A stretch of 64,000 nt of DNA from Flavobacterium faecale (GTDB lineage: Bacteria > Bacteroidota > Bacteroidia > Flavobacteriales > Flavobacteriaceae). Below, one piece after another: positions 1-8,232 of the stretch; positions within the stretch are counted from its first letter, which is position 1; each line of letters opens with the position of its first letter. The stretch lies in the NCBI RefSeq assembly GCF_003076455.1, contig NZ_CP020918.1, forward strand, positions 930,001 through 994,000, read 5' to 3'. The position numbers and the translations under genes are program-made. Under the pieces are notes generated by a model, which saw only the letters and a list, made by a program, of their open reading frames with translations, did not search any database and was not told the DNA's origin.

Positions 1-209
1 TTCCATTTTTACATTGTATAAAGTTAAAGCCTTTGGGGCTATAAGGTATTTGCGTTAACAGCAATTAATGATTCTCGGTTTATAAACAAATATAGAAGAA
101 AAGAACAAAATTGTAAAACTTGCTCTAAACTGCTATTTTCATATGTAGTTGTAAGCTGTTATTTTCAATTATAACAGAAAAGCTTAAACTAAAATCTAGA
201 TTTATCTTT

Positions 210-1112
210 TTATTTATTTAGTGTTTTTTTATACCAATCTACAATACCTTCTCCAATTTCGTGTGGATGCGATTCTTGTAGATAATGCTTTCCTTCACCT
301 AAATCTACTGCCGTAATATTTTTCCAAGTTGCAGCTATATGCTCACCTAATTCTCGATTAATTATGAGACCTGGTTCTGCATAGAATAACAACTTAGGAA
401 CGTCAGAATTTTTGTGGTATTCATTGTATGAATTAATAATGTCTGTAGTGAATTTTGGAACACCATCAAACGAAATTTGACTAGGCCACATAAACAGTGG
501 TTTACGGCTCTTTTCTTCCAAATAAGGCGCTCGATAATGGTCCATTTCTTCTTGAGTTAATTCTCTGCCCGCCATCATGGGTAGCATAGCTTCAATAAAG
601 AAGTTGTTTTTAACGATCATATCATGTCCTTCTACAGGGTCACGAAATTTTTTGAATAGTGCTTCGGTCTCTTTAGTCGTATTTTTCCAATAAGAAACTT
701 GAACCATAGCTTCAAAAAACACAATTCCTTTTACATTTTCTCTATGCTGATTGGCATAATTGAAACCTAAACCAGAACCCCAATCTTGTATTACTAGAAT
801 GACGTTTTTTAGCCCTAACTTTTCAACAAATGCATCTAAATAAGCAATATGATCTTTTAATGTATAGTCTATATCTGGCTTGTCAGATTTACCCATTCCA
901 ATAAGATCTGGAACAACTACACGACCTAAGGCACTTACATACGGAATAATATTACGCCATAAATAACTTGATGTAGGATTACCGTGTATTAGTAAAAAAG
1001 TATGTTCTGAATTTTTATCTCCTTCATCTACATAATGCATTTTAGAATCTAATACTTCTTGAAATTTAGACTCAAAAGGAAACGCTGCTGATATCTGTTT
1101 TTTGTTTGTCAT
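210..1112 (-). CDS. Haloalkane dehalogenase, HLD-II (DhaA-like) type
   Basis: Alpha/beta-hydrolase of 300 residues, predicted to hydrolyse carbon-halogen bonds through a covalent ester. Visible catalytic set: nucleophile D110 followed by halide-binding W111 (QDWG), second halide ligand N45 in HGNP, acid E134 and base H276. Each lies exactly four residues after the DhaA positions (D106, W107, N41, E130, H272), which is the Asp-His-Glu plus Asn-Trp pentad of subfamily II. There is no signal peptide, so it is probably cytoplasmic. It is the last gene of a minus-strand run of eight closely spaced genes that begins with another dehalogenase-like gene. The natural substrate cannot be read from the sequence; an epoxide hydrolase is less likely because of the Asn-Trp halide pair. 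Confidence 0.88.
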   Translation of the reverse strand: MTNKKQISAAFPFESKFQEVLDSKMHYVDEGDKNSEHTFLLIHGNPTSSYLWRNIIPYVSALGRVVVPDLIGMGKSDKPDIDYTLKDHIAYLDAFVEKLGLKNVILVIQDWGSGLGFNYANQHRENVKGIVFFEAMVQVSYWKNTTKETEALFKKFRDPVEGHDMIVKNNFFIEAMLPMMAGRELTQEEMDHYRAPYLEEKSRKPLFMWPSQISFDGVPKFTTDIINSYNEYHKNSDVPKLLFYAEPGLIINRELGEHIAATWKNITAVDLGEGKHYLQESHPHEIGEGIVDWYKKTLNK

Positions 1113-1133
1113 ATTTTTTTACTTTTTAAATTT

Positions 1134-1832
1134 TTAAATTGAACTTTTGCGGTTTAAAACTCTTCCCACTTTTCTAATTTGCTTCAGTTTTTCCCGTTTT
1201 GTTTTATCCCATTTTTCTGTACCTGCACTATATCCATAAGCACAAATTTTAGTTGCATTTTCAAATAGAAATTCTTCCTGCTCTTTAGGATATATATTTC
1301 CTATTTCTCTAAGTGTCCAACCTACTCCTTTCTCTACATAATAAGCGTTGTCAGAAATTAAAGGTACTACCAAATCTATAAGTACTTGAAAAGGTAAATA
1401 GTGTTTTCTATGTGCGCTATAATAAAGTAAACCTACTATGCTTTGTCTTCTATGCCATGGGTTTCTAGAAGTATTCCATTTTTTATACGTTGGCAAAATT
1501 AGTTCTGCATCATATTCTACTAATTGCGCGTATATTTTTGAAATACTATCACTTGTTTCCCAACGATTAATTTTGTCTTGCCATACTTTAATCGTCGACC
1601 AAGAAGCAAACATTTCTTCTTTGTTTCTAATATGCTCCTCCAAGAAATACAAACAAAACATTTCTGTTCTATACACTTTTGTGTTCGTCCAGATATAATC
1701 CCATATCTCTAGTTGTTCACTAAAAGTTAAAAGGCTAAAACTAAAGCCGGCATTAAAAGCTTTCCTTTGTAAAGGAACGGTTTCACCTGCTTTAGAAGTG
1801 TTTGTTTCTATTTCTTGAAGGTAGTTTTGCAT
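1134..1832 (-). CDS. DNA alkylation repair protein, AlkD/HEAT-like family
   Basis: Protein of 232 residues, all-helical in character. The segment with NPWHRRQSIVGLLYYS and then VEKGVGWTLREIG is the pattern seen in the AlkD/AlkC HEAT-like glycosylase family, where aromatic residues and an Arg line the DNA-facing groove. Members remove positively charged alkylated bases or are non-catalytic relatives. Length fits the family (about 220-240). The gene lies 21 nt upstream of the HLD-II gene and 44 nt downstream of an NAD(P)-binding gene, so it is probably cotranscribed. A repair function beside dehalogenases would fit tolerance of alkyl halides, but that link is inference. Confidence 0.7.
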   Translation of the reverse strand: MQNYLQEIETNTSKAGETVPLQRKAFNAGFSFSLLTFSEQLEIWDYIWTNTKVYRTEMFCLYFLEEHIRNKEEMFASWSTIKVWQDKINRWETSDSISKIYAQLVEYDAELILPTYKKWNTSRNPWHRRQSIVGLLYYSAHRKHYLPFQVLIDLVVPLISDNAYYVEKGVGWTLREIGNIYPKEQEEFLFENATKICAYGYSAGTEKWDKTKREKLKQIRKVGRVLNRKSSI

Positions 1833-1876
1833 TTCTATTCTAAAAATCTTGTACTGTTGGACGAATTATTGGTTCA

Positions 1877-2512
1877 TTAACTTAAAGATTCTTGAATAGA
1901 CTCTTTTCCACTAAATAACTCAACTGTTTTGCCTTTTGTGTCGTTATTTTCTAGACAATACGCAATTACATTAGCGACATCTTCTCTAGGAATGACTAGC
2001 TCTTTAAAATTTTCAGATCTTGTAGTTCTAATTAAACCCGTTGCTTTTTCATTGATTAAACTACCAGGTTGTAAAATCGTATACGCTAAACCACTTTCTA
2101 ATAAATAATAATCGGCAAAATACTTCGCTACTAAATATGGTTTTAAGTCAGATACAAACTCGTTAGGATCACCAGCACCCAGACCACTTACCATAATAAA
2201 ATGCTGTATATCATTTTTTATAGCATAATCAACAGCCTTTTTGGCTGCCCATAGATCTATTAAAAGTGTTTTATCGTAACCTGTATTACCTCCAGAACCA
2301 GCACTAAATACTACTTTATCGCAATCTTTAAAAGCGTGTTCAAAATCGTTTTCAAGGTCTCCAACTACAATTTCTGCACCTAGTTTTTTAAGTTCTTGCC
2401 CTTTCTGTTCATTACGAACCAAGGCAACTACAGAATTTTCTTCTTGGAGCAATTTTTCAACAAGTATTTTTCCTATTTGCCCACTTGCTCCTATAACTAA
2501 GGTTTTTTTCAT
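1877..2512 (-). CDS. NAD(P)H-binding atypical short-chain dehydrogenase
   Basis: Protein of 211 residues with an N-terminal Rossmann dinucleotide site GASGQIG (residues 8-14) and a later YLVAK that fits a YxxxK pair. This is the layout of atypical (SDR_a5/NmrA-like) NAD(P)-binding proteins, which include quinone and flavin reductases and redox sensors. The substrate is not identifiable. It is 16 nt downstream of a classical SDR gene in the same operon, and an NAD(P)-binding paralogue lies three genes upstream, so the operon is rich in small NAD(P)-dependent enzymes. Confidence 0.75.
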   Translation of the reverse strand: MKKTLVIGASGQIGKILVEKLLQEENSVVALVRNEQKGQELKKLGAEIVVGDLENDFEHAFKDCDKVVFSAGSGGNTGYDKTLLIDLWAAKKAVDYAIKNDIQHFIMVSGLGAGDPNEFVSDLKPYLVAKYFADYYLLESGLAYTILQPGSLINEKATGLIRTTRSENFKELVIPREDVANVIAYCLENNDTKGKTVELFSGKESIQESLS

Positions 2513-2528
2513 ACTAGATTTTATATCA

Positions 2529-3272
2529 TTAAAATTCCTGTACTGTAGGACGAATTACCAACTCATTAATATCTACATCATCAGGTTGCTCAATAACATA
2601 AGCGACAGCTTTAGCAATAGAAATAGCAGGAATAGCATCTTTATATACTTGTTGTACAAACTGAGAAGTAGCCTCGTCTGAGCTTCCTAGTTGCAATTCA
2701 GAATCAATTAAACCTGGTGTAAGTATGGTGGTTCTAATGTCCTTACCTACTTCTTTTCGTAAGCCTTCACTAATAGCTCTTACTGCAAATTTAGTCCCAC
2801 TACTATACACAGCTCCACCTGGGCTCACATTTAATCCGGCTACGGATGCAAGATTTATAAAATGACCTGATTTTTGTTTCTGAAATTCTGGTAATGCTGC
2901 AGCAATTCCGTATAACACCCCTTTGATATTTACGTCAATCATGCTATCCCATTCGTCTACTTTAAGTGCAGCTAATGGTGCTAATGGCATAATGCCTGCA
3001 TTATTTATCATTACATCTATTTTACCAAAACTGTCAATTGCCTTTTTAACTAATGCCTTTACCTCATTAGCTTTGGTAACGTCTGTTTTTAAAACTTCAA
3101 TTGCTCCTCCACTTTTTCTGATATCCTTCGCTATCTTTTCTAATTTTTCAATTCTTCGAGCGCCTAAAACTATTTGGGCTCCTTTTTCAGCTAAATAACG
3201 TGCTGTAGCTTCTCCTAATCCACTACTTCCGCCTGTAATTACTACTACTTTACCTTCTATATTATTTTTCAT
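2529..3272 (-). CDS. SDR-family oxidoreductase with an altered YxxxK motif
   Basis: Classical short-chain dehydrogenase of 247 residues: glycine-rich TGGSSGLG (13-20), NNAG (90-93), catalytic Ser about 143, then Tyr156 and Lys161. The normal spacing is YxxxK, but here the segment reads YSSGTK, one residue longer, encoded by a doubled AGT codon. Cofactor binding should be intact, while proton relay between Tyr and Lys may be disturbed. The gene sits in the middle of the operon with gaps of 16 and 23 nt to its neighbours. The substrate is unknown; relatives reduce aldehydes, ketones and serine-type alcohols. Confidence 0.88.
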   Translation of the reverse strand: MKNNIEGKVVVITGGSSGLGEATARYLAEKGAQIVLGARRIEKLEKIAKDIRKSGGAIEVLKTDVTKANEVKALVKKAIDSFGKIDVMINNAGIMPLAPLAALKVDEWDSMIDVNIKGVLYGIAAALPEFQKQKSGHFINLASVAGLNVSPGGAVYSSGTKFAVRAISEGLRKEVGKDIRTTILTPGLIDSELQLGSSDEATSQFVQQVYKDAIPAISIAKAVAYVIEQPDDVDINELVIRPTVQEF

Positions 3273-3295
3273 TGTATTTGATTTTTAAAATTTTA

Positions 3296-3697
3296 TTAAT
3301 TAGTTCTTCCTACTATTAATTTTGAAAATGGTATTCCAGTAACTTTTACACTACCAACGATATAAACAATAGCTAAAACTAAGTCCATAAATGAGATAGC
3401 CACCATCTCTGTAGCGACTCCCTCAAAATTTGCGGAAGCATATTGCACCAACGAAAACCCTATAAGCCGTACTAAACCATTCCAAACAATAATAGACGCT
3501 CTATTTTGAATATCATTTGAAGCCCAAACAAGTGCTGCTCCAGCAAAAAGGATAAAAGAACCTGTTACCGCACCTGTAATAAATGTATCAGCTGTGGGAT
3601 TTGACATTGCCTGATAGAACATTCCAAGACCAATTGGAAAATTAAAAATACCTGTAATAAGGACTAATTTTTTAAACATGTTGTTTGAATTTTTCAT
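3296..3697 (-). CDS. Small four-helix integral membrane protein, function unknown
   Basis: Protein of 133 residues with about four hydrophobic segments (near residues 9-30, 38-60, 70-88 and 98-120) and short polar loops. No motif was recognised. Its 3' neighbour is the SDR gene (23 nt), and its start overlaps the stop of the upstream epimerase-like gene by 4 nt, which indicates translational coupling. Small proteins of this kind are common in Bacteroidota redox operons. No function is claimed. Confidence 0.6.
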   Translation of the reverse strand: MKNSNNMFKKLVLITGIFNFPIGLGMFYQAMSNPTADTFITGAVTGSFILFAGAALVWASNDIQNRASIIVWNGLVRLIGFSLVQYASANFEGVATEMVAISFMDLVLAIVYIVGSVKVTGIPFSKLIVGRTN

Positions 3698-4368
3698 TTT
3701 ATTTTATACTTTTTTGCTAATTTATTAACCTGTTCATTTTCTAAAAGTTTGTTGTCGGTTCCAAAAAGAACGCTATTAATCATAGCGAGACCAACGTTGG
3801 CACTTGTGGTGTTATTTTTCTTTTTTTCTAAAAGTCCAAAAAACGGACGAGCGATAAAATAGAATGCATTTACCCAAGATGTTTTTGATTTTATGCCTTT
3901 CAAAGGAATAATTAATTGAAGTCGAAACATATAAGCATCTTTAAAGCCCATATTCAAAATCATATTCTCGGTTTTACCTTTTACACGGGCCCACATCAAT
4001 TTTCCTTTTTCGGTACTATCAGTGCCTTCACCAGATACATAGTTAAATACCATTTGTGGATTTATAGTATAAAGCGTTTTAGCCAATGCTTCCGTTATTC
4101 CGTAGGTAAAACGATGATATTCTTCCTCTTTCATTCCAATTGAGGAAACTCCCATGCAGTGAAAACAAGCATCATACCCTTGCAATAGATCCTTAATAGC
4201 TTTGAAATCGAAGAAGTTTTTATGAATAACTTCTTTCAATTTTGGATGCTGCATTTGCAAAGAGCTTCGGTTTATGACCAATACTTCTTGAACATTTGGA
4301 GATTCTAAACATTCTATTAAAACGCCTCGTCCCACCATACCCGTGGTTCCTGTTATAATTACTTTCAT
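3694..4368 (-). CDS. NAD-dependent epimerase/dehydratase-type Rossmann protein
   Basis: Protein of 224 residues starting with a Rossmann motif GTTGMVG (7-13) and resembling the oxidoreductase HTATIP2-type/NAD(P)H-binding group within extended SDRs. A catalytic YxxxK is not obvious, so it may be a reductase of another type or a redox-sensing protein. It overlaps the downstream membrane protein gene and the upstream TfoX-like gene by 4 nt each (ATGA-type junctions), a strong sign of an operon. The substrate is unknown. Confidence 0.68.
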   Translation of the reverse strand: MKVIITGTTGMVGRGVLIECLESPNVQEVLVINRSSLQMQHPKLKEVIHKNFFDFKAIKDLLQGYDACFHCMGVSSIGMKEEEYHRFTYGITEALAKTLYTINPQMVFNYVSGEGTDSTEKGKLMWARVKGKTENMILNMGFKDAYMFRLQLIIPLKGIKSKTSWVNAFYFIARPFFGLLEKKKNNTTSANVGLAMINSVLFGTDNKLLENEQVNKLAKKYKIK

Positions 4369-4697
4369 TTCTTATCTTTACTTTTTTGAATTTCTAAAGA
4401 GACTTTAGCCCAAGCAATAACTTGGTTAGCATCTTCCAGAATTTCGATAGGAACTTCATAAAAAGAAGCGACCACACTGTTATTTTTAAAAAGTTTTAAA
4501 GCTTCAGAACCAGCTGCTAGATAGTCCGCTTTATTGCTTTCATCTACTTTGAAATAGAGTAGTTCTTTTGAAACAATTCCGAACATCAAGTCGTCTGCAT
4601 ACAGACCTATACAACCGAACATTCGTTTGTAATGAATCGTTTTCCAATTGGACAATTGATCCAAAATAAAGTCTAAATAATCAGTTGAAGCAGCCAT
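4365..4697 (-). CDS. TfoX/Sxy N-terminal domain protein
   Basis: Protein of 110 residues matching the TfoX N-terminal domain: the segment KRMFGCIGLYADDLMFGIV is characteristic, followed by YFKVDESN. Single-domain members of this length are widespread and often not competence regulators; the C-terminal helix-hairpin domain of true Sxy is absent. It is 5 nt downstream of the HLD-III gene and overlaps the next gene by 4 nt. The role is unknown, and a direct role in DNA uptake is not supported by the context. Confidence 0.8.
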   Translation of the reverse strand: MAASTDYLDFILDQLSNWKTIHYKRMFGCIGLYADDLMFGIVSKELLYFKVDESNKADYLAAGSEALKLFKNNSVVASFYEVPIEILEDANQVIAWAKVSLEIQKSKDKK

Positions 4698-4702
4698 TTA
4701 AT

Positions 4703-5641
4703 CTAGTTTATATTTTTTAGAATTCTCCTCAATGAAAAAACAAAACTCTCGGGACTGTCTTCTTGTGTAAAATGACCTGCTTCAGGTAACAATTGCACTG
4801 GTGCTTTAGGAAAAATAGCACGCCATTTATCTTGAATATCTTGTGAAGCAACTGTATCATCTTTTAATCCGAAAATAAATTCAACAGGTTTGTCTTGAAG
4901 TGTATTTAGCTTGCTTTCTAAATCTTCTAACCAATCAGCTGCCAAGGTAATTTCTGCCGGAAAAACAGCGGTTCCTTTTCTAGACTCTTTGGTTGGAAAA
5001 GCCATTGAATATGCATCTGTAATGGCTTTGTTACTGCTTGATTTGGAATTAATAGAGCCTTGCATTAATGTAGTTGCAAAAAAGTTTTCGTCTATAATTT
5101 TTGTTTGCATTTCTGGCGTTCTCATGTACATGGAGAATTCGACCATTTTACCTTCCGCTTTCCAAGCCCAAGTATTGCTTATCACAACTCCCAACACTTT
5201 ATCAGGATTACTAGTAGCAACAGATAAACCTGTTGGACCTCCCCAATCTTGAACAACAATAATAAACTTATCTAGTTTTAAATGTTCAAAAAGAAGAGCA
5301 CTAATCCATTGTGCATGCTCTTGTGGCGTAAAACCATAATTTGCTGGTGTGTCCGAAAAACCAAAACCAGGTAAATCATAAGCGATTACTCTAGCTTCAC
5401 CAGAAAGTTCTTTAATAATATTTCGATTCAAAAAAGACCAATCTGGGTTTCCGTGCGTCAATACAATCGGAATTCCTTCGCCTTCATCAATATAATGCAT
5501 AGAAACTCCGTCTCTTTCGAACCAATTACTTTGAAAAGGATATTCCGTTTTATCTACTATAAAAGGTCGCTGCTTTTTGTTGTTTCTATCTCTATTGAAA
5601 ATTACCGGATCAGGTATTTGAGTGTTTATTTTGTTTTCCAT
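4703..5641 (-). CDS. Haloalkane dehalogenase-like hydrolase, HLD-III type
   Basis: Alpha/beta-hydrolase of 312 residues. Visible residues: N65 in HGNP, nucleophile D132 followed by W133 (VQDWGG), acid D261 in GLKDD and base H290 in EAGHF. The acid placed after strand 7, with an Asn-Trp halide pair, fits subfamily III (Asp-His-Asp plus Asn-Trp) rather than the subfamily II pattern at 210-1112. It is the first gene of the eight-gene minus-strand operon, preceded by a long leader with a TATCTTTG box at 5727-5734. Subfamily III enzymes tend to be oligomeric and weakly active, so activity here is uncertain. Confidence 0.82.
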   Translation of the reverse strand: MENKINTQIPDPVIFNRDRNNKKQRPFIVDKTEYPFQSNWFERDGVSMHYIDEGEGIPIVLTHGNPDWSFLNRNIIKELSGEARVIAYDLPGFGFSDTPANYGFTPQEHAQWISALLFEHLKLDKFIIVVQDWGGPTGLSVATSNPDKVLGVVISNTWAWKAEGKMVEFSMYMRTPEMQTKIIDENFFATTLMQGSINSKSSSNKAITDAYSMAFPTKESRKGTAVFPAEITLAADWLEDLESKLNTLQDKPVEFIFGLKDDTVASQDIQDKWRAIFPKAPVQLLPEAGHFTQEDSPESFVFSLRRILKNIN

Positions 5642-5726
5642 GGTATTTTTATTTAATGTAAGTGGTTATTTCTTTGCTGATTTTATAATTAAAATCTATA
5701 AACAAACGCTAACAATTTGTCTAGCA

Positions 5727-5734
5727 CAAAGATA
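5727..5734 (-). promoter_or_regulatory. Candidate -7 box for the dehalogenase/SDR operon
   Basis: The minus strand reads TATCTTTG, a match to the Bacteroidota TAnnTTTG box, 86 nt upstream of the HLD-III start. A TTG lies only 16 nt further upstream, shorter than the usual 19-21, so the -33 element is weak. The call rests on the -7 box alone. Confidence 0.4.
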
Positions 5735-5879
5735 AGCAACACTATAGACTCAAAATTTATACTAATTCTTGAATGTTGTATACTTTTTAAGGTACGCAGT
5801 TGCAACGCTGCAATCTAGATCGTATTTAATTCACTACGAGTTAGTTACTGTATAATAGTAATTCGTCATTTACCGATAA

Positions 5880-5970
5880 TAAAAAAGCTGAGACTATTTT
5901 TGTAATAATCTAAGTGCTCACGATGTAATTGAATTTTGAAAATCGAATTCGGAATTATACTTTAGGGATT
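5880..5970. repeat. Partial copy of the accessory-region intergenic repeat
   Basis: This stretch carries GCTCACGAT followed by an AATTG/GAAAAT/CGGAATTATACTTT tail. It matches the 3' half of the repeat family found at 9.9-14.1 kb, at lower similarity. The rest of the 344-nt gap (5642-5985) holds only the operon leader; no gene was seen. Confidence 0.4.
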
Positions 5971-5985
5971 GGGCTATTAAGTTGA

Positions 5986-6888
5986 TTATTTTTTTTGATA
6001 TAACATTTTTGCACTTCCTAACAGGTAATTTCTCCATCCAAAATTAGGATAGGCTTTATCCATTTTCTGAATGAATTCTTCTTCATTCTTAGCCGCAGAA
6101 AGTTGTGTTTTCATTTCTTTAAGATAGTTGATTTTAATGGTTACGTCTCCCGAAGTTTCCGGTGCACTGTGTGAAGAGAAATAGGTGGTATATCCTTTTT
6201 CTTGAAAAGCAGCAAGCTCTTTAATTACCGTATCTATAAATTCAGTATTGAAAATCATAGTATGGTTATCGTGCCCAACCATATGTAAGTGAACCGCCTT
6301 TATTTCTGGCATTTCTACATCAAAACCAAAACCGGTAGGCGTAATAACAAATGGAATCCCTGAAATCTCTTGAGCTCCCGCCTTTAATAAATCGGTTGGT
6401 ACAATTGTAGTTTCGTCAAGATCTTGTCCTGAGACTTTTTTCAAGACAGATAGCGATTCATTTCCGGAATTCTTCATATAATCCAAAGATTCTTGATTAG
6501 AATAGATATGATTGAATTTTAGCTTGTGCGTATCAAAAAAGTGCTTTCCAATTAAATGATACGAAACCATTACATCAATATCTTTATAACCCAAGCCAAC
6601 AATATAATCCACTAGTTCCTTGTAATTATCTTTCATTGGAGGTGTTTCAATCAATACCCCTTTTCCCTTCTTTTCGATAAAAAAAGCGTGAGTATTAAAA
6701 AAGCCTTTCGTTTCATAAACGTGAACTTTCGTTTCTCCATAATCAAAAATTTGCATAGTACCTTTTTTCAATTGTACTGCTTTAATATTTTCATTAAAAG
6801 TTCTCATACTTGGTTCTTGAGCAGAAACATTCTGAATTCCAAATGATACTATAAATCCGTAAACTATTGCTGTAATTATATTTTTCAT
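5986..6888 (-). CDS. Exported metallo-beta-lactamase-fold protein lacking the HxHxDH motif
   Basis: Protein of 300 residues with a Sec signal peptide (hydrophobic 4-20, VSAQ cleavage near residue 24). The body resembles the MBL fold (ETKGFFNTHAFFIE, then VLIETPPMKDN), but the position expected to hold HxHxDH reads SYHLIGKHF, so the zinc site is mostly gone. It may bind a ligand or metal in another way. It is the last gene of the quinone-reductase operon, 11 nt downstream of the double-ABM gene. It is annotated as a degenerate MBL protein because catalytic activity cannot be assumed. Confidence 0.6.
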   Translation of the reverse strand: MKNIITAIVYGFIVSFGIQNVSAQEPSMRTFNENIKAVQLKKGTMQIFDYGETKVHVYETKGFFNTHAFFIEKKGKGVLIETPPMKDNYKELVDYIVGLGYKDIDVMVSYHLIGKHFFDTHKLKFNHIYSNQESLDYMKNSGNESLSVLKKVSGQDLDETTIVPTDLLKAGAQEISGIPFVITPTGFGFDVEMPEIKAVHLHMVGHDNHTMIFNTEFIDTVIKELAAFQEKGYTTYFSSHSAPETSGDVTIKINYLKEMKTQLSAAKNEEEFIQKMDKAYPNFGWRNYLLGSAKMLYQKK

Positions 6889-6899
6889 CTTTAACTAAA

Positions 6900-7523
6900 T
6901 TATATTTCTGTTACAAAATTCATGTATTGTTTTAAATCTCCATCTACAGTGTCTTCCAACAATTTTCCTGTTTTCATGGCGTACGGTTGATGAAAATGAA
7001 TATCCCAAACATCAGATTCTTTTCTCCAATGTTCATAAACAGCCAAGGTATCTTCTTGCCCGTCAACAGTGTATAAATCGAACAGGATGTTTCCTTCTTC
7101 CTCTTTTCGAGTGTTGGTAATATGATCTTCAAATTGGGCTAAAATTTGCTTTCTATAATTTGGATCGAACTTAAAGATGAAGAAAATGATGAACAGTTCG
7201 TCATCTGCATTTGCAGATTTAGAACGATCTGGTAACGGATTGGTATCTCCTAAAAAATAAAAATCGGGTGCCGTTGCCAAGGCTGTTTGGCCTATTTGCA
7301 TTAACTTTTGCGTATGAGGCTCTTTATCGTGAGATTCGATGGCTGCTTTGTCTGCCCAACGTTCGTACACAAAAAACACATTGGAATCAGCTTTCGATAC
7401 AAAAACTTTAATTTCGTGATTTCCAGCTTCTTTTTGTGTTGCCGCTTGCGCTTCTTTTAAAGTTGCTGCAAAACTAGGTGCGTGTTCTGGTTTTGCGGTG
7501 AATTTTACTATGGTGCTTTTCAT
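6900..7523 (-). CDS. Double ABM-domain (quinol monooxygenase-like) protein
   Basis: Protein of 207 residues made of two dimeric alpha/beta-barrel (ABM) domains, about residues 1-75 and 105-200. Each has the pattern FVYERWADKAAIESH or AVYEHWRKESDVWDIH, then HFHQPY or a related ending. YgiN-type ABM proteins are quinol monooxygenases or bind quinones. Two domains in one chain would form an internal pseudo-dimer. It lies between the nitroreductase gene (28 nt) and the MBL-like gene (11 nt). A single-domain ABM gene occupies the matching place in the paralogous operon at 17151-17441. Confidence 0.78.
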   Translation of the reverse strand: MKSTIVKFTAKPEHAPSFAATLKEAQAATQKEAGNHEIKVFVSKADSNVFFVYERWADKAAIESHDKEPHTQKLMQIGQTALATAPDFYFLGDTNPLPDRSKSANADDELFIIFFIFKFDPNYRKQILAQFEDHITNTRKEEEGNILFDLYTVDGQEDTLAVYEHWRKESDVWDIHFHQPYAMKTGKLLEDTVDGDLKQYMNFVTEI

Positions 7524-7551
7524 GATGTTTTTTTTTTGATTTAAAAATTAC

Positions 7552-8205
7552 TTATAAGATGGTGATTACTTCTTCTTCTGAAAATCTAGATTTTGGAAGG
7601 CTTGCATTAAAATCGGTATCTTTTCTATATCCCAAAGACACTACAGCTAAAGCAGTATATCCTTTTTCACGTAAACCAAACTCTTCGTCTAAAGCTTTTA
7701 CATCTACACCTTCCATTGGGCAAGCGTCAATTCCTAATGCAGCAACTCCTAATAAAAGGGAACCCATATTTAAATAAACTTGTTTTTCCATCCAATGTGG
7801 TAAATCTTTAAGGTCGTATTTATGAATATCTGCAAACAACATACGCCCACCGTGCATTTGGTCTTTAAATTGTTGAGCCGCAAAACGACCGTCTTTATCT
7901 TCTTGCTCTAAAATGCTATTCATATAGGCATCATCGGCATTTGTTCGCGCTGCAATAACAATTACATGAGAGGCATCTAAAACCTTTGGTGTATTAAAAT
8001 GAAAGAAACCTTGTGTTCCTTTTGCAATACGTTCTTTTCCTGCTGCAGTGTCTGCAATTAAAAAATGCCAAGGTTGTAAGTTTACACTTGAAGGACTCAA
8101 ACGCAATACATCTTTTACTTGTTGGAAATCTGCCTCTGAGATCTTTTTAGTTGCATCAAATTCTTTTACAGAGTAACGGTTGTTTAAAATTGTAGTTAAG
8201 TTCAT
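7552..8205 (-). CDS. Nitroreductase family protein (NfsB-like)
   Basis: FMN-dependent NAD(P)H oxidoreductase of 217 residues. Family marks: NRYSVKEFD at the N-terminus (FMN phosphate contact), SPSSVNLQPWHFLIA near residues 36-50 and PMEGVD near 160. Members reduce nitroaromatics and quinones. It is second in the operon, 27 nt after the MDR reductase gene. The nitroreductase at 19087-19752 is a close paralogue with the same motifs, pointing to duplication of the operon or of its core. Confidence 0.9.
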   Translation of the reverse strand: MNLTTILNNRYSVKEFDATKKISEADFQQVKDVLRLSPSSVNLQPWHFLIADTAAGKERIAKGTQGFFHFNTPKVLDASHVIVIAARTNADDAYMNSILEQEDKDGRFAAQQFKDQMHGGRMLFADIHKYDLKDLPHWMEKQVYLNMGSLLLGVAALGIDACPMEGVDVKALDEEFGLREKGYTALAVVSLGYRKDTDFNASLPKSRFSEEEVITIL

Positions 8206-8232
8206 GTTTTTATATTTTTTTAGATTCTTATT

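Noticed and set aside
4365..4697. TfoX-like protein as a competence regulator linked with dprA
   Set aside because: It has only the N-terminal domain and is in an unrelated operon 57 kb away.
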